Shown here piece after piece: positions 22,803-32,445 of a stretch of 64,000 nt of DNA. The notes under the pieces are model-generated. The model did no database searches. It saw nothing but the letters and a program-made list of their open reading frames with translations, and was not told the origin of the DNA. The DNA lies in the NCBI RefSeq assembly GCF_020520425.1, contig NC_079490.1:6014001-6078000 (forward strand), written 5' to 3'. The stretch comes from Spinacia oleracea. Taxonomy: Eukaryota > Streptophyta > Magnoliopsida > Caryophyllales > Amaranthaceae. The position numbers were made by a program, and so were the translations under genes. The stretch's first letter is position 1. Each line of letters begins with the position of its first letter.

Positions 22803-25800
22803 TCAAAAATGGTAAAGTTTAAGATGTGTTGCGTTCCAGCTTCGGGGGACCGATTTGCCATCTTTGGTAATGAGTCTGTATGCCCCCTTTCCGGCGATTT
22901 TGTCGATCAAGTACGGTCCCTCCCAAGCTGGTGCTAATTTACCTGCGTTTAATTCTTTCGTGTTTTGGAATACTTTGCGCAGTACCCAATCTCCTTCTTT
23001 AAACATCTTCACTTTGACATTTTTGTTGAAGCATTTTGCCACGATCTGTTGTTGTGACGCCATTCTTATCAACGCTGCTTCCCTGAGATCTTCTGTGTTG
23101 TCGAGGTTTTCGCTGAGTTCTACGTCGTTTTGCTCCGGCGTCATGAGTCCATATCGTGCACTGGGCAACGTCACTTCAGGGGGAAGTACTGCTTCGCACC
23201 CGTAAACGAGTGAGAAGGGAGTCTGTCCTGTTGTCGTCCTAGGCGTCGTCCTGTTGGCCCATAGGATGGATGGTGGTTCTTCTGCCCATCGCCCCTTCTT
23301 GTCGTCCAACCGTTTCTTCAGCGACGCGATGATCGTTTTGTTGCTGGATTCCGCCTGTCCGTTTGCTTGGGGGTATCTGGGCGTCGATGTTTTTAGCTCG
23401 ATGTTCCATGTTTTGCAGAAAGCTCTTGTTTTGTCGCTGATGAATTGTGATCCGTTGTCGCAGATGATTTCTGACGGTATTCCGAACCTGCATATTATGT
23501 TAGTCCATATGAACGAGCATACCTCTTTGTCCCTTACTTGTTGGAATGCACCTGCTTCTATCCACTTGGAAAAATAATCTGTTAGGGCTAACATGAAGAC
23601 CTTTTGTCCTGGGGCGACGGGCAATTTGCCGACGATGTCCATCCCCCATTTCATGAAAGGCCACGGAGTTAGGGTTGGGTGCAAAAATTCGGATGGTTTA
23701 TGTGTCATACCTGCGTGTCGTTGGCACTTGTCGCACTTGGATACGTACCTCATGGCGTCCTTAAGCATTGCTGGCCAATAGTATCCATTTCTTTTGATTC
23801 TGGTTGATAAGCTTCGTCCTCCTTCGTGTCCTCCGCATTCTCCTTCGTGGTATTGTTTCAATAGTATTTCCCATTCGATTTCTTCGGCACATCGCATCAA
23901 CATTCCGTTCGCTGATCGCTTAAATAGTACGTCCTGCAAAATAACATATCGTGAAGCTTTGAAAAGTACCTTTCTGGCGTCTAGTTTGTCGTCGGGTAGA
24001 GTTTCGTGCTTTAGGTAGTCGAAGATGGGTTTGGTCCAGCTGTCTGTGTTTGAGGTTGATAGGACGAGGCTGGCGTCTTGTGGTATGTCTTTTTCGACGG
24101 CGGGCGACAGTAGGTGTACTAGAGGTATGGTCGAGAATGGTGATTTTCTGAGTGCGGATCCTAGGTTGGCAAGGGCGTCGGCTTGCGTGTTTAGGTCTCT
24201 TGGGACTTGTTTGATGGAAAAGGGTTTGAATTTGGAAGTTAACTCTTTTGCTTTCTCGAGGTACAAGGTCATTTTTAAGTCTTTAGCTTCGTAGTCGCCG
24301 TTAATCTGGTTGACGATTAGTTGTGAGTCGCTGAAGATGTTGAGTCCGCTTGCCCCTAATTCCATAGCTAATGTCATTCCGGCGATTAGTGCCTCGTATT
24401 CTGCTTCGTTGTTAGTTGCCTTGAAGTCGCAGCAAATTGCCTGTGCTATCATGTCCCCTTGTGGCGACTTCAGTACGACGCCTAAACCTGCACCACGAAA
24501 GTTAGATGAGCCGTCGACGAAGAGTGTCCATATTTCTTCTATGTTGTTGATGAGTTTGACTTCGTCGTCTGCTATTCTCTCTAAGTCGGGGCTGAAGTCT
24601 GCCACAAAATCTGCTAGAGCCTGCGACTTTACAGCCGTCCTTGGTTGATACTTGATGTCGAACCTTCCTAGTGCCATTGTCCACTTCTCCATTCGACCTG
24701 TCAGTTCTGGCCTACGCATCACAGACTTGATTGGATAGTTAGTCATCACCACTATTTGGTGAGTTTCAAAATAATGCCTTAGTTTTTTGGCTGCGGTAAC
24801 GAGTGCTAAAACGAGTTTTTCGAGGGAGGAATACCTGGTCTCTGCTTCCAGTAGTGACTTACTGATGTAATAAATGGGTAGTTGTTGTGCTTCGTCTTCT
24901 CGAGCTAGGACCGCGCTGACGGCCGTCGAGCTAACGGCTAAATAGAGCTGTAAGACTTCTCCTTCTTTTGGCTTGGATAGGAGGGGTGGCGACATCATGT
25001 ATTTTTTGAGGTTTTGCAAGGCTGCTTCGTGGTCGTCGGACCAGTTAAACCCCTTGTTTTTGCGCAAGACGTCGTAAAATAATCGACACTTGTCCGACGA
25101 CCGTGATATAAAACGGTTTAGTGCCGCCACTCTTCCTGTCAAGCGCTGTACCTCTTTTATGTTCCTGGGGGATTGAATGTTGATGATCGCTCGCACTTGG
25201 TCGGGGCTGGCCTCGATTCCTCGTTGGGTGACGATGTAACCTAAGAATTTTCCTGCGGACACTCCGAAAGAACATTTAGTCGGGTTAAGTTTCATACCGT
25301 ACTTTTTTAGTATGTCGAAGGATTGTCGTAAGTGTTCCACGTGATCGTCAGCCTTCCTCGATTTTACCAGCATGTCGTCAATGTATACTTCCATTGTGTC
25401 TCCGAGTTGGTCTTTAAACATCTTGTTGACTAATCTTTGGTATGTCGCACCTGCATTTTTAAGACCAAAAGGCATGACTTTATAACAATAATTTCCTCTA
25501 TCTGTTACAAAAGACGTTTTTTCCTGGTCGTCTGGGTGCATAAGGATTTGGTTGTATCCTGAGTAGGCGTCCATGAATGTGAGTAGCTCGTGTCCGGCTG
25601 TGGCGTCGACCAGGGCGTCGATGTGCGGCAGAGGGAATGGGTCCTTGGGGCAAGCTTTGTTGATATCTGTGAAGTCGATGCAGACTCTCCATTTTCCGTT
25701 TTTTTTACTGACGACGACGACGTTTGCTAACCAGTCTGGATATTTGACCTCTCTGATCTTCCCTGAATCTATCAAGTTTTGTACTTCTTCGTCTATGATT

Positions 25801-26087
25801 TTATTCCTTTCGGGAGCGAACTTACGTCGCTTCTGCTTTACCGGTCTGAAGCTGGGGTCGACATTGAGCTTGTGGGTGATCACGTCTGGGCTGATTCCCG
25901 TCATGTCCTCGTGCGACCAAGCGAAACAGTCTGAGTTTTCTCTTAGGAACGACACTATCTGACTTTTGATGTTGTCAGGCAGTGAGGCTCCGATCCTTAC
26001 GACTTGATCTGGCTTTGTCTGGTCTAGTACTATCTCGTCGATTTGTTGGTCGTCGGGGTCGTCCGATGTCGACCCTGGCTGTAATTG
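22803..26087 (-). CDS. Tat-element Pol: reverse transcriptase, two RNase H domains, integrase
   Basis: Open from the codon after the TAG (26088-26090) to the stop at 22803; the first ATG in frame is at 25955. In order from there: RT (WRVCIDFTDINKACPKD; catalytic YIDDMLVKS), first RNase H (about residues 330-450), second archaeal-type RNase H (WTLFVDGSSNFRGAGLG, NNEAEYEALIAG, RDLNTQADALANLG), and integrase. The integrase zinc motif reads HEGECGGHEGG...CDKCQRHA, followed by core motifs MDIVGK, CDNGSQF and QANGQAESSNK. The dual RNase H places it in the Tat lineage. No frameshift is seen and all catalytic residues I can check are present, so it looks functional, produced by readthrough or from its own start. 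Confidence 0.95.
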   Translation of the reverse strand, partial: QLQPGSTSDDPDDQQIDEIVLDQTKPDQVVRIGASLPDNIKSQIVSFLRENSDCFAWSHEDMTGISPDVITHKLNVDPSFRPVKQKRRKFAPERNKIIDEEVQNLIDSGKIREVKYPDWLANVVVVSKKNGKWRVCIDFTDINKACPKDPFPLPHIDALVDATAGHELLTFMDAYSGYNQILMHPDDQEKTSFVTDRGNYCYKVMPFGLKNAGATYQRLVNKMFKDQLGDTMEVYIDDMLVKSRKADDHVEHLRQSFDILKKYGMKLNPTKCSFGVSAGKFLGYIVTQRGIEASPDQVRAIINIQSPRNIKEVQRLTGRVAALNRFISRSSDKCRLFYDVLRKNKGFNWSDDHEAALQNLKKYMMSPPLLSKPKEGEVLQLYLAVSSTAVSAVLAREDEAQQLPIYYISKSLLEAETRYSSLEKLVLALVTAAKKLRHYFETHQIVVMTNYPIKSVMRRPELTGRMEKWTMALGRFDIKYQPRTAVKSQALADFVADFSPDLERIADDEVKLINNIEEIWTLFVDGSSNFRGAGLGVVLKSPQGDMIAQAICCDFKATNNEAEYEALIAGMTLAMELGASGLNIFSDSQLIVNQINGDYEAKDLKMTLYLEKAKELTSKFKPFSIKQVPRDLNTQADALANLGSALRKSPFSTIPLVHLLSPAVEKDIPQDASLVLSTSNTDSWTKPIFDYLKHETLPDDKLDARKVLFKASRYVILQDVLFKRSANGMLMRCAEEIEWEILLKQYHEGECGGHEGGRSLSTRIKRNGYYWPAMLKDAMRYVSKCDKCQRHAGMTHKPSEFLHPTLTPWPFMKWGMDIVGKLPVAPGQKVFMLALTDYFSKWIEAGAFQQVRDKEVCSFIWTNIICRFGIPSEIICDNGSQFISDKTRAFCKTWNIELKTSTPRYPQANGQAESSNKTIIASLKKRLDDKKGRWAEEPPSILWANRTTPRTTTGQTPFSLVYGCEAVLPPEVTLPSARYGLMTPEQNDVELSENLDNTEDLREAALIRMASQQQIVAKCFNKNVKVKMFKEGDWVLRKVFQNTKELNAGKLAPAWEGPYLIDKIAGKGAYRLITKDGKSVPRSWNATHLKLYHF

Positions 26088-26090
26088 CTA
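26082..26090 (-). promoter_or_regulatory. TAG-CAA-TTA stop at the gag-pro/pol junction: candidate readthrough signal
   Basis: On the element strand the gag-pro frame ends ...CCC ATC TAG CAA TTA CAG... and the same frame stays open through pol with no other stop. UAG followed by CAR-YYA is the established leaky-stop context of tobamovirus replicase genes, and CAA-UUA is its exact form. The upstream codon here is ATC rather than CAA. Since the rest of the 3 kb pol frame is undamaged, a programmed readthrough stop is a better explanation than random decay. Readthrough itself is inferred. Confidence 0.7.
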
Positions 26091-28151
26091 GATGGGTGAC
26101 TTGGATGGCTTCAGTGCTGTCTCATAACATTTCTTCGCATCTCTTTGCTGCCCTTTGATTTCCATGACCCCCCACTTGGTTGGAAACTTGATTGATTGGT
26201 GATATGTTGAGGGCACTGCCTTCATTTTGTGGATCCATGGTCGTCCTAGGATGACGTTGTATGCTGATGGACAATCGACGACGTTGAACTTGGTCATCAT
26301 GTTGACGCCTTCTGCGTATGTAGGCAGCGATATCTCTCCTACTGTCCGTAGTGCTTCTCCACTGAACCCTACCAGAACTGTTGATCTCCTTACGATGTTT
26401 TTCTCTTCTAATCCCATTTCTTGTAGTGCTTCCAAGAACAGTACGTTGGCTGAGCTTCCGTTGTCGACCAGTATCCTTTTGATCAATGCATTCCCTATTG
26501 GGAGCGATATTACCAACCCGTCGTGGTGCTCCCGCTGTGTATCTACAGAATCTGAGTCGTCGAAAGTGATAGCCATTGCGGTTAGGGACCTGTGTAGTGC
26601 GACCTCGTCTTCGGTTTGTCCCTCTTCTACGGTCTCAGATTCTCCCCTGTTAATTTTTTTAGCTGCAGAAGAGGTTAGTCCACAAATATCTGAACCACCG
26701 GAAATAACATTTACCACTTTATTGAACGGTGGTGGGTCTGGTCGCTCGCTGCTTGTCGTTGGGCCGGGCAGGGTGGTTTGCTCTTTGGAAAATGTTTCTT
26801 TTCCCTTGTCGCTCAATAGTTCTTTTAGATGCCCCCGTTTCAGGAGGTATGCGACTTCCTTTTTGAGGGATATGCATTCCTCGGTTGTGTGTCCGTTGTC
26901 GCGGTGGAAGTCGCACCATTTGCTCATGTCCTTCATGGAGTCCGGTCTGTCGTTCTTCCGGGGCCATCTGACTGTTCCACCTACATTTTGAAGGGCGTTC
27001 ACCACACCTCCAATGTCGACGTTGAAGCCGTAGTCGGAGATGTTAGGGTGTTCGACGCGCTCGTTCCTGTAAACATTGTTAGTATCATAATACTGATTGA
27101 CATTTTGTACCTGGTTTTGCCGAACATATGGTTGGTGTCGCCAATTGTTGTTCCTCGGGGTGTACGATCTTCTGTCGCTGCTGCCCCCTATCGATCGTTG
27201 AGATGCTGTTCGGATAACCTCGTCGTCTTCGATTCGCATCTGGGCGGTGGCCCTTGATCGCACCTCTTCGAAAGTTGCACAGGGGTATTTGGTTATTTCC
27301 CGGTATAGCTCCGAATTGGGGATGAGGCCTCTCTTGAATGCCTCAATAGCGGTCCTGACATCACAATTTTTTATACCAATTTTTTCACAATTAAAACGGT
27401 TAAAATAATCGCGTACCGACTCGGTTGGCCCTTGAACCAACCGATAGAGACCACTGGTTTGCTTTTCTAACTGGCGACTGCTGGCGAATTGTTGGTAGAA
27501 GGCGTTGATGAGATCAGACAAACAGGAGATGGATCTGGGGGGGACGTTCGTGAGCCATTCCAAAGCTGCTCCATCAAGGGTGCCGCCGAAAGATTTGCAC
27601 ATAACAGGTTCCACTAGGTCGTGCGGAATCCCGATCTGCCACATGCGCTGCTTGTAGAAGTTGACGTGCCTATAGGGGTCGGACGTCCCGTCGTACAGGG
27701 TGGTCCAGATTGGGAGCCGGAGTGTGTGCGGAACTGTCACTCTAGCGATCGCTTCGCAGAACGGCGACGTTGCATACCCGTCGGTCGGCTCGGTCTCCAC
27801 TGGTGTAGGTGCCCCGGGGAACCTGGTCATTAACTTCATCAGGCGGGAATAGTGTTTCGTCATGCGTGCATCCATCTTGTTCAGGCGTTGGGTCACCGGA
27901 TCGGGAGCTTCTTTGTCTTCTTCCTCACGGGTCTCCTCCTCATCGTCGGTCACATCTTCAAAGTCATCGGGCATCTCGAACGTTAGCTTTTTCGGCTTCC
28001 CACCTTTGTAGCGGGACTGGTGCTTGTTGCTCTTCACAGATTCGAGCTCTTTCTGGAGGGTTTCATTGGATGCCCTCTCTTGGGCTAGCTCGGCTTGGGC
28101 TTTCTCGTAAGCCGCTTTCATCTCTGCGATCGTCATCTCTCCAGTAGCCAT
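26088..28151 (-). CDS. Tat-element Gag and protease
   Basis: 687 residues from the ATG at 28151. N-terminal coiled coil (about 5-45), an acidic stretch (about 60-85, DDFEDVTDDEEETREEEDKE), and the retrotransposon gag core (about 145-290, with GAALEWLTNVPP and VRDYFNRFNCEK). A zinc-binding motif of the Tat type follows (WCDFHRDNGHTTEEC, about 415). Then the aspartic protease with ILVDNGSSANVLFLEAL (about 565-580), in which the usual D-[ST]-G is D-N-G, as is common in Tat proteases. It ends with TAG at 26088-26090. It starts just inside the 5' LTR and PBS. Confidence 0.93.
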   Translation of the reverse strand: MATGEMTIAEMKAAYEKAQAELAQERASNETLQKELESVKSNKHQSRYKGGKPKKLTFEMPDDFEDVTDDEEETREEEDKEAPDPVTQRLNKMDARMTKHYSRLMKLMTRFPGAPTPVETEPTDGYATSPFCEAIARVTVPHTLRLPIWTTLYDGTSDPYRHVNFYKQRMWQIGIPHDLVEPVMCKSFGGTLDGAALEWLTNVPPRSISCLSDLINAFYQQFASSRQLEKQTSGLYRLVQGPTESVRDYFNRFNCEKIGIKNCDVRTAIEAFKRGLIPNSELYREITKYPCATFEEVRSRATAQMRIEDDEVIRTASQRSIGGSSDRRSYTPRNNNWRHQPYVRQNQVQNVNQYYDTNNVYRNERVEHPNISDYGFNVDIGGVVNALQNVGGTVRWPRKNDRPDSMKDMSKWCDFHRDNGHTTEECISLKKEVAYLLKRGHLKELLSDKGKETFSKEQTTLPGPTTSSERPDPPPFNKVVNVISGGSDICGLTSSAAKKINRGESETVEEGQTEDEVALHRSLTAMAITFDDSDSVDTQREHHDGLVISLPIGNALIKRILVDNGSSANVLFLEALQEMGLEEKNIVRRSTVLVGFSGEALRTVGEISLPTYAEGVNMMTKFNVVDCPSAYNVILGRPWIHKMKAVPSTYHQSIKFPTKWGVMEIKGQQRDAKKCYETALKPSKSPI

Positions 28152-28189
28152 GGTGACAGGGGTGCTTTTGTGTAAAACCTAGTTAATGT

Positions 28190-28209
28190 CCCCACAGACG
28201 GCGCCAAAC
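28190..28209 (-). other. primer-binding site of the Tat element
   Basis: Directly inside the 5' LTR. The element strand reads GTTTGGCGCCGTCTGTGGGG, a TGGCGCCG-type PBS used by Tat/Athila-class elements rather than the tRNA-Met type. Its position fixes the orientation of the element as minus strand. Confidence 0.8.
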
Positions 28210-28882
28210 TGTTTATGCCAAAATTCGTATGGAGACGACTTTCGGCTAGGATCGACACTAACTAAGCAAAGAATTAATAACACAAATAAAGGAGACACGA
28301 CACCGAGAAGTGTTGACGCGGAAAACCCAGGAATAAGGTAAAAAACCGCGGATAGCTATGAGGCTATCAATCTACTAAGTATTCTATATGATTGTTTATG
28401 CTCTTCTTTTCTGAGAATTGATATCGAAGATCTAAAGTACAATGATGAACGCTAAAGACAGTTGATAGCTTAAGAGTTTAAGTGCTTGAGTGAATGTGTC
28501 TTCATCACGCCGTTCTTTATGCTTTTATATGCCAAATGCTAACGATTCTATTGGTTGGGAAGATCCCTGGAAGATAGGGATTCCTCCTTGGCCGTTGCTC
28601 ACGTCTTCAACAAACTCCCTAATCTTCGGTCAAAGCTTGGACCTCTTCCCATCTTATGACGGCGTGGCCCATGTTGGGCTTCTGGGCTTGGAACTTGACC
28701 TATCTCCTCTTTGTCGCCAGAGCCTTGTCGCTGGTCTTACGTCGCCCAGGCTTTGTCGCCTGTCGCTTCACTCGACAGGCTCACTTGACACGACGCCACC
28801 TGCGACACGATGATACCTGGATGGCACGACAATATCAGACGTCAAAGCAGTTATGTCGTTAGTCCAATAAAGTGGGATAACA
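28210..28882 (-). repeat. 5' LTR of the Tat-type element
   Basis: 673 bp, the same length as the 3' LTR, ending before the target duplication TGTAC. Near identity of the two LTRs marks a recent insertion. Confidence 0.95.
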
Positions 28883-28887
28883 TGTAC

Positions 28888-30306
28888 CAACAGTTGCATC
28901 AATATGTAGTGTACGTGATATGGAGTACTAGAAATCAAACTAATTTATATTGCATATTGGAAGATGTTTTATATAGGAGTACTAGCTTTGAATTCATCAA
29001 TTGGTCTCGGGTAAAAGTGGACGAGAATTTGGTCGCTCATACCTAGCTAGAACGGGATCAAACAAGTTTTGGGAGAACCATAATCCTTCTAAGGTGGCTA
29101 TGTACTATGCATGTGTCCATAGACAATTTGTCCCATAATGAATAAATGACACTAAATCTTCCCCGAAAGGTAAAAAGACTAATTGCTTTGAAAGTAAAAT
29201 TTAATTTTCTGATTATGCATAGAGATCATATATTTTATGTATGCCCCGAATCTATATCCTTGTTGAAGGATGTGATGTTTGGGTCATTATAATAGAATGA
29301 CATATCTCATGATCTACTTATTAGATTGAGTTTCAGGTTGGAGGTGGAAACTTGGTTCTATAGATTGAGTTGATTTAGGTTGGAGTTGGAAGCTTGGTTC
29401 AATTGACTTCCAACGCATGAGTCACAAACTCGTTTTGGATGCGAAACGAGAGAGTTATGATTATTTTACGAGAAGTTGTCACGAAGCCAGGGAAGTTCGA
29501 CCAAACCTATTTGAAATCCGACCAAACCTGCTTGATCCAATTGAGAAGAAAAGATGCAGTAGGTTCATGGTTTTAGTGGTTCGACCAAACCTGATCATGG
29601 TTAACAATGGTCTTAGATAATGGCTAGGTAGGGTGAATTGGAAGTTGTGGTAGCTAGTTTAAGTTTCCCTTGTTTGATGACTGCAACGTACATATGATGA
29701 ACTTTTCCAAATTATCAAGATGTTACTGATGACTGCTCTAAGCTCATGATTCTTGACACGTATCACCAACGCCAATTATAGAAGCCATGTCTCATGTTTC
29801 GCAAAGAAAGATAGACAATATCGATCGGTCAAACTCGACTAAGTATATATGTGGTTTTTTTAGCATCATTGTAATTCATTAATCAAAGGTCATGTGTGTT
29901 ATCGATAAGATAATGTCGAGGATAACACATTGATCCTAGATGATATATAGAATATTGTATAAGCTGTATAATACAACACGTCACTATATTTTCCCTCAAT
30001 AATATTTTTCAGATAAGTTCCTTTGTAGAGAGTGGTACACCTAATTAAGATTGATAGTTTCCAAGGTATATATGTTAAATTGCCAATTGTAACAAATTAA
30101 ACGTCATTGTGGTTTTAATTTCAATTCCTATTTCTCCATTGCAACATCTCTCTCTCTCGGTGGAGGAGGTCAAGGTATGGATAGAGGATTGTTCCACCGA
30201 AATTTTACCGTGTGCTTGCCGACAAGGCAATGATCGAATGAAGCTACACCATTGTTAATATTAAACCTAATATAGCAATGAGTTTCAGTTAGGGTATATT
30301 ACTAGA
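28888..30306. other. unassigned AT-rich spacer
   Basis: No supported gene. A frame at 28883-29046 reads YVVYVIWSTRNQ, faintly like the end of a LINE zf-RVT region. Around 29490-29595 the word TCGACCAAACCT or a close variant recurs three times. Neither is enough for a call. Confidence 0.35.
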
Positions 30307-30308
30307 TA

Positions 30309-30661
30309 CTCCCCCCGTCTCTTTTTGTTTTTTACGTTTCCTTTTTTGGTGTTTCAAAATAATCTTTACATTTCCTTTTATATTATCACATAAATGATTT
30401 AATATTCTATCAAAATTTGTACCCAATTATTATATTAACCAATTAAATCAATTTTCATTTAATCTCTCACACTTTTCCATAAAAACATTAACTTTTTCTC
30501 ATTTTCCCCATATCAGAATTTTGATAAGAGTGAAAACATTGTAAATAAACGTAATTTTCCTCGTTTAAATGAAAAATTTAGAAGAATCTCAATGCACATT
30601 AATTAGTCGTTAAAACGCGTGCAAAATACCAAACGTAAAAAACAAAAAGAGACGGAGGGAG
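30309..30661. mobile_element. Stowaway-type (Tc1/mariner) MITE, 353 bp
   Basis: Terminal inverted repeats CTCCCCCCGTCTCTTTTTGT and ACAAAAAGAGACGGAGGGAG, continuing over about 30 bases (TTTTTTACGTTT / AAACGTAAAAAA), flanked by TA on both sides. AT-rich and non-coding, as usual for Stowaway. Confidence 0.88.
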
Positions 30662-30821
30662 TATTTATTTAGGAGATATATATTATGTTATTGTATTCCT
30701 ATTTTACGAGTTGTATTTTAGGGATAAATTTGTTAGTATATTGGTTTCTCCTATATTTGTTAGTAATATTCTAGTAATATTACAGAATAGGCGCAACAAT
30801 GTAATTTCTGCTGGAAATTAA

Positions 30822-31060
30822 CATTACAAGAATATGTATCTTTAACGACAACCTAATTACGACGGGTCAAAAATCCCGTCGCAAATGCCTTGTGCGACGG
30901 GGCTAACAACCAAACAATGACGGGAATAACCGTCGCAAATGTCTTTTACGACGGCCCCCTTTTATGACGGGTTCGCGACAGGAAATCCCGTCGTTAATCA
31001 ACGATTATTGGTCTTTCGCGACGAGATTTCTCGTCGTTAAAAGTACAATTTTTTGTAGTG
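30822..31060. mobile_element. CACTA-derived MITE (239 bp), sibling of 12238-12503
   Basis: Same sequence as the intronic MITE: GACGGGTCAAAAATCCCGTCGC, GACGGGAATAACCGTCGC and the right end TTTTTTGTAGTG. The left terminus reads CATTACAAGAA, one base from CACTACAAGAA. The flanking three bases (TAA and TTA) do not match cleanly, so the insertion is older or its end has mutated. Confidence 0.82.
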
Positions 31061-31382
31061 TTAGGAGGAAATAGAAGCCCACTAGCATAGCCCAAGTGAG
31101 TTCCATCCTAAAATCAATTGGCAATAAGAGGAGTAGTCTACTAAGGTTATAAAATAAAAACTATTGCTTTATTTTCTATGTGGGACTCACACTAACTTTC
31201 TAACAATTTCAAATTCAAACCCCTATTTTTCAAGGATGGAAGAGAAACAAGAAATTTTAAGTGCGCAAAGAGATAATGTACTGCAGAAGATTTAAATTTA
31301 GAAGTAACACTAATCCAAAAGATCATAATTCATAAAGGACAGACTTAACACATAACAAACCACATCCAAAAATTACTCCGTA

Positions 31383-32093
31383 CTAGTTTTCAGTTTTGAC
31401 GGTGGTGGTACTAATCAAAAGCTTGTAACCAATAAGATAGTTAGCAACAGCATCATTGATGGTGTTCTTCACCATTTTCTCAGTCAGCACCTTCAGATTC
31501 CTCGAATCAACTTCAACTTCAGTTCCAGATCCACTTGGCGGTCCATCATATTTCACTAAACCGACTTCCCGGACTATATCTTCCATAGTTGATTTAGTGA
31601 GACCTGGCTTCTTCAGAAACCTTGCTGCTAATTCGCCTGCTTCGATAATAAGTGAATTCCACAATATTTGTGGATAATGAGCTTTTCCCCCTTCATTTGA
31701 CAAAAATGAAGTGTTGTGGAAATACTTATCGAACAACACAACAGGTCCAACAAAACAAATATTGGCATTATCCTTGATAAAATTGTACACTGATATTGGG
31801 AAATCAATATAATCATTATACAACTGGATAACCAAGGAAAAGTTACTTGCGTGAAGGGTTAGTAGCAGATTTCTGCCCAAAACTGAACCTGTTGAAAGAG
31901 ATTTCGTTTTAATATCGACCCCTACAACTTTGACATTGTTACGTTGTATGTAAGAAAGGAACTTGCTGATTTGGGTGTTGGTGTTAGTTGCGGATTCTTG
32001 TGTATCGACAATCACAGTCACAGCAGTGCCATGAATATTGATGTTATTATAAGTTGCCATCTTTGTATGGTACATATCGGGTATGGCATTCAT
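31383..32093 (-). CDS. Werner-exonuclease-like (DEDD fold) protein, intronless, catalytic residues altered, copy 2
   Basis: 236 residues from the ATG at 32093; a second in-frame ATG (MATYNNINIHG) is at residue 12 and is conserved in the other copies. Motifs follow the WRN-exo/WEX-like fold: VVGVDIKT where motif I normally reads D-x-E; ICFVGPVVLFDKY (motif II); AARFLKKPGLTKSTMEDI and VGLVKYDGPP (the conserved leading part of the last helix pair); VKNTINDAVANYLIGYKLL (motif III, normally Y-x3-D). Thus the motif I Glu is Lys and the motif III Tyr is Asn, while two Asp remain. A 3'-5' exonuclease is unlikely; nucleic-acid or protein binding is possible. It is the only intact copy of four here. 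Family assignment is from motifs only. Confidence 0.72.
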   Translation of the reverse strand: MNAIPDMYHTKMATYNNINIHGTAVTVIVDTQESATNTNTQISKFLSYIQRNNVKVVGVDIKTKSLSTGSVLGRNLLLTLHASNFSLVIQLYNDYIDFPISVYNFIKDNANICFVGPVVLFDKYFHNTSFLSNEGGKAHYPQILWNSLIIEAGELAARFLKKPGLTKSTMEDIVREVGLVKYDGPPSGSGTEVEVDSRNLKVLTEKMVKNTINDAVANYLIGYKLLISTTTVKTEN

Positions 32094-32151
32094 ATTTTCA
32101 GAGATACAATCGAAAATGGAAAATGGGACTTTAATTTCGGAGTATATCTAC

Positions 32152-32165
32152 CAATATTTGTAAGA
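32152..32165 (-). promoter_or_regulatory. altered TATA region of exonuclease-like copy 2
   Basis: In copies 3 and 4 the equivalent position (about 60-70 bases upstream of the ATG) reads CTATAAATATT on the gene strand. In copy 2 it reads CTTACAAATATT, so the TATA core is changed. The surrounding 200 bases are conserved in all three copies, including the words AATCGCC, GGAAA, TTTAACAATT and AATCGGC. Confidence 0.5.
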
Positions 32166-32445
32166 GGTTGCGATTGTTTTAACTTCTGGAATTTGAATAA
32201 TCGCCGAAAGGAAAACGTTATGTCAATAAATAAAGGAGATCGATTAATTGGACGATGGAAAAACTCAACTTCGGGAAATTGTTAAACTTTGGAAATCGTA
32301 GCATTTTCAGTAGTTTGACCAGCGTAATTATTTACCCTTCCTATGTTCTTGACTTCTTGAGTAGATCTAAGAATATAGCCGATTGGCTTCATGGGACTAC
32401 GTGTGGACTCCACACTACACCCTACACACATTATTTGGTCAAGAA

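Larger units (their letters stand above)
19016..28882 (-). mobile_element. Ty3/gypsy LTR retrotransposon, Tat lineage, young and nearly intact
   Basis: Exact 5-bp target duplication TGTAC (19011-19015, 28883-28887) and two 673-bp LTRs in which I count about three differences. It reads on the minus strand. Gag-protease, then RT, RNase H, a second archaeal-type RNase H and integrase, the order and dual RNase H typical of the Tat clade. The PBS next to the right LTR reads TTGGCGCCGTCTGTGGGG on the element strand. Gag-pro and pol are one frame separated by a single TAG. A spliced gene on the opposite strand (19994-22243) fills the space between pol and the 3' LTR. Confidence 0.96.

Noticed and set aside
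26227..27257. Long plus-strand frames across the Tat gag-protease region
   Set aside because: Opposite the well supported gag-pro frame; no domain and no start context.
28883..29046. Short frame with YVIWSTRNQ, like the tail of a LINE zf-RVT region
   Set aside because: No cysteines, poly(A) or target duplication; the similarity is a few residues only.
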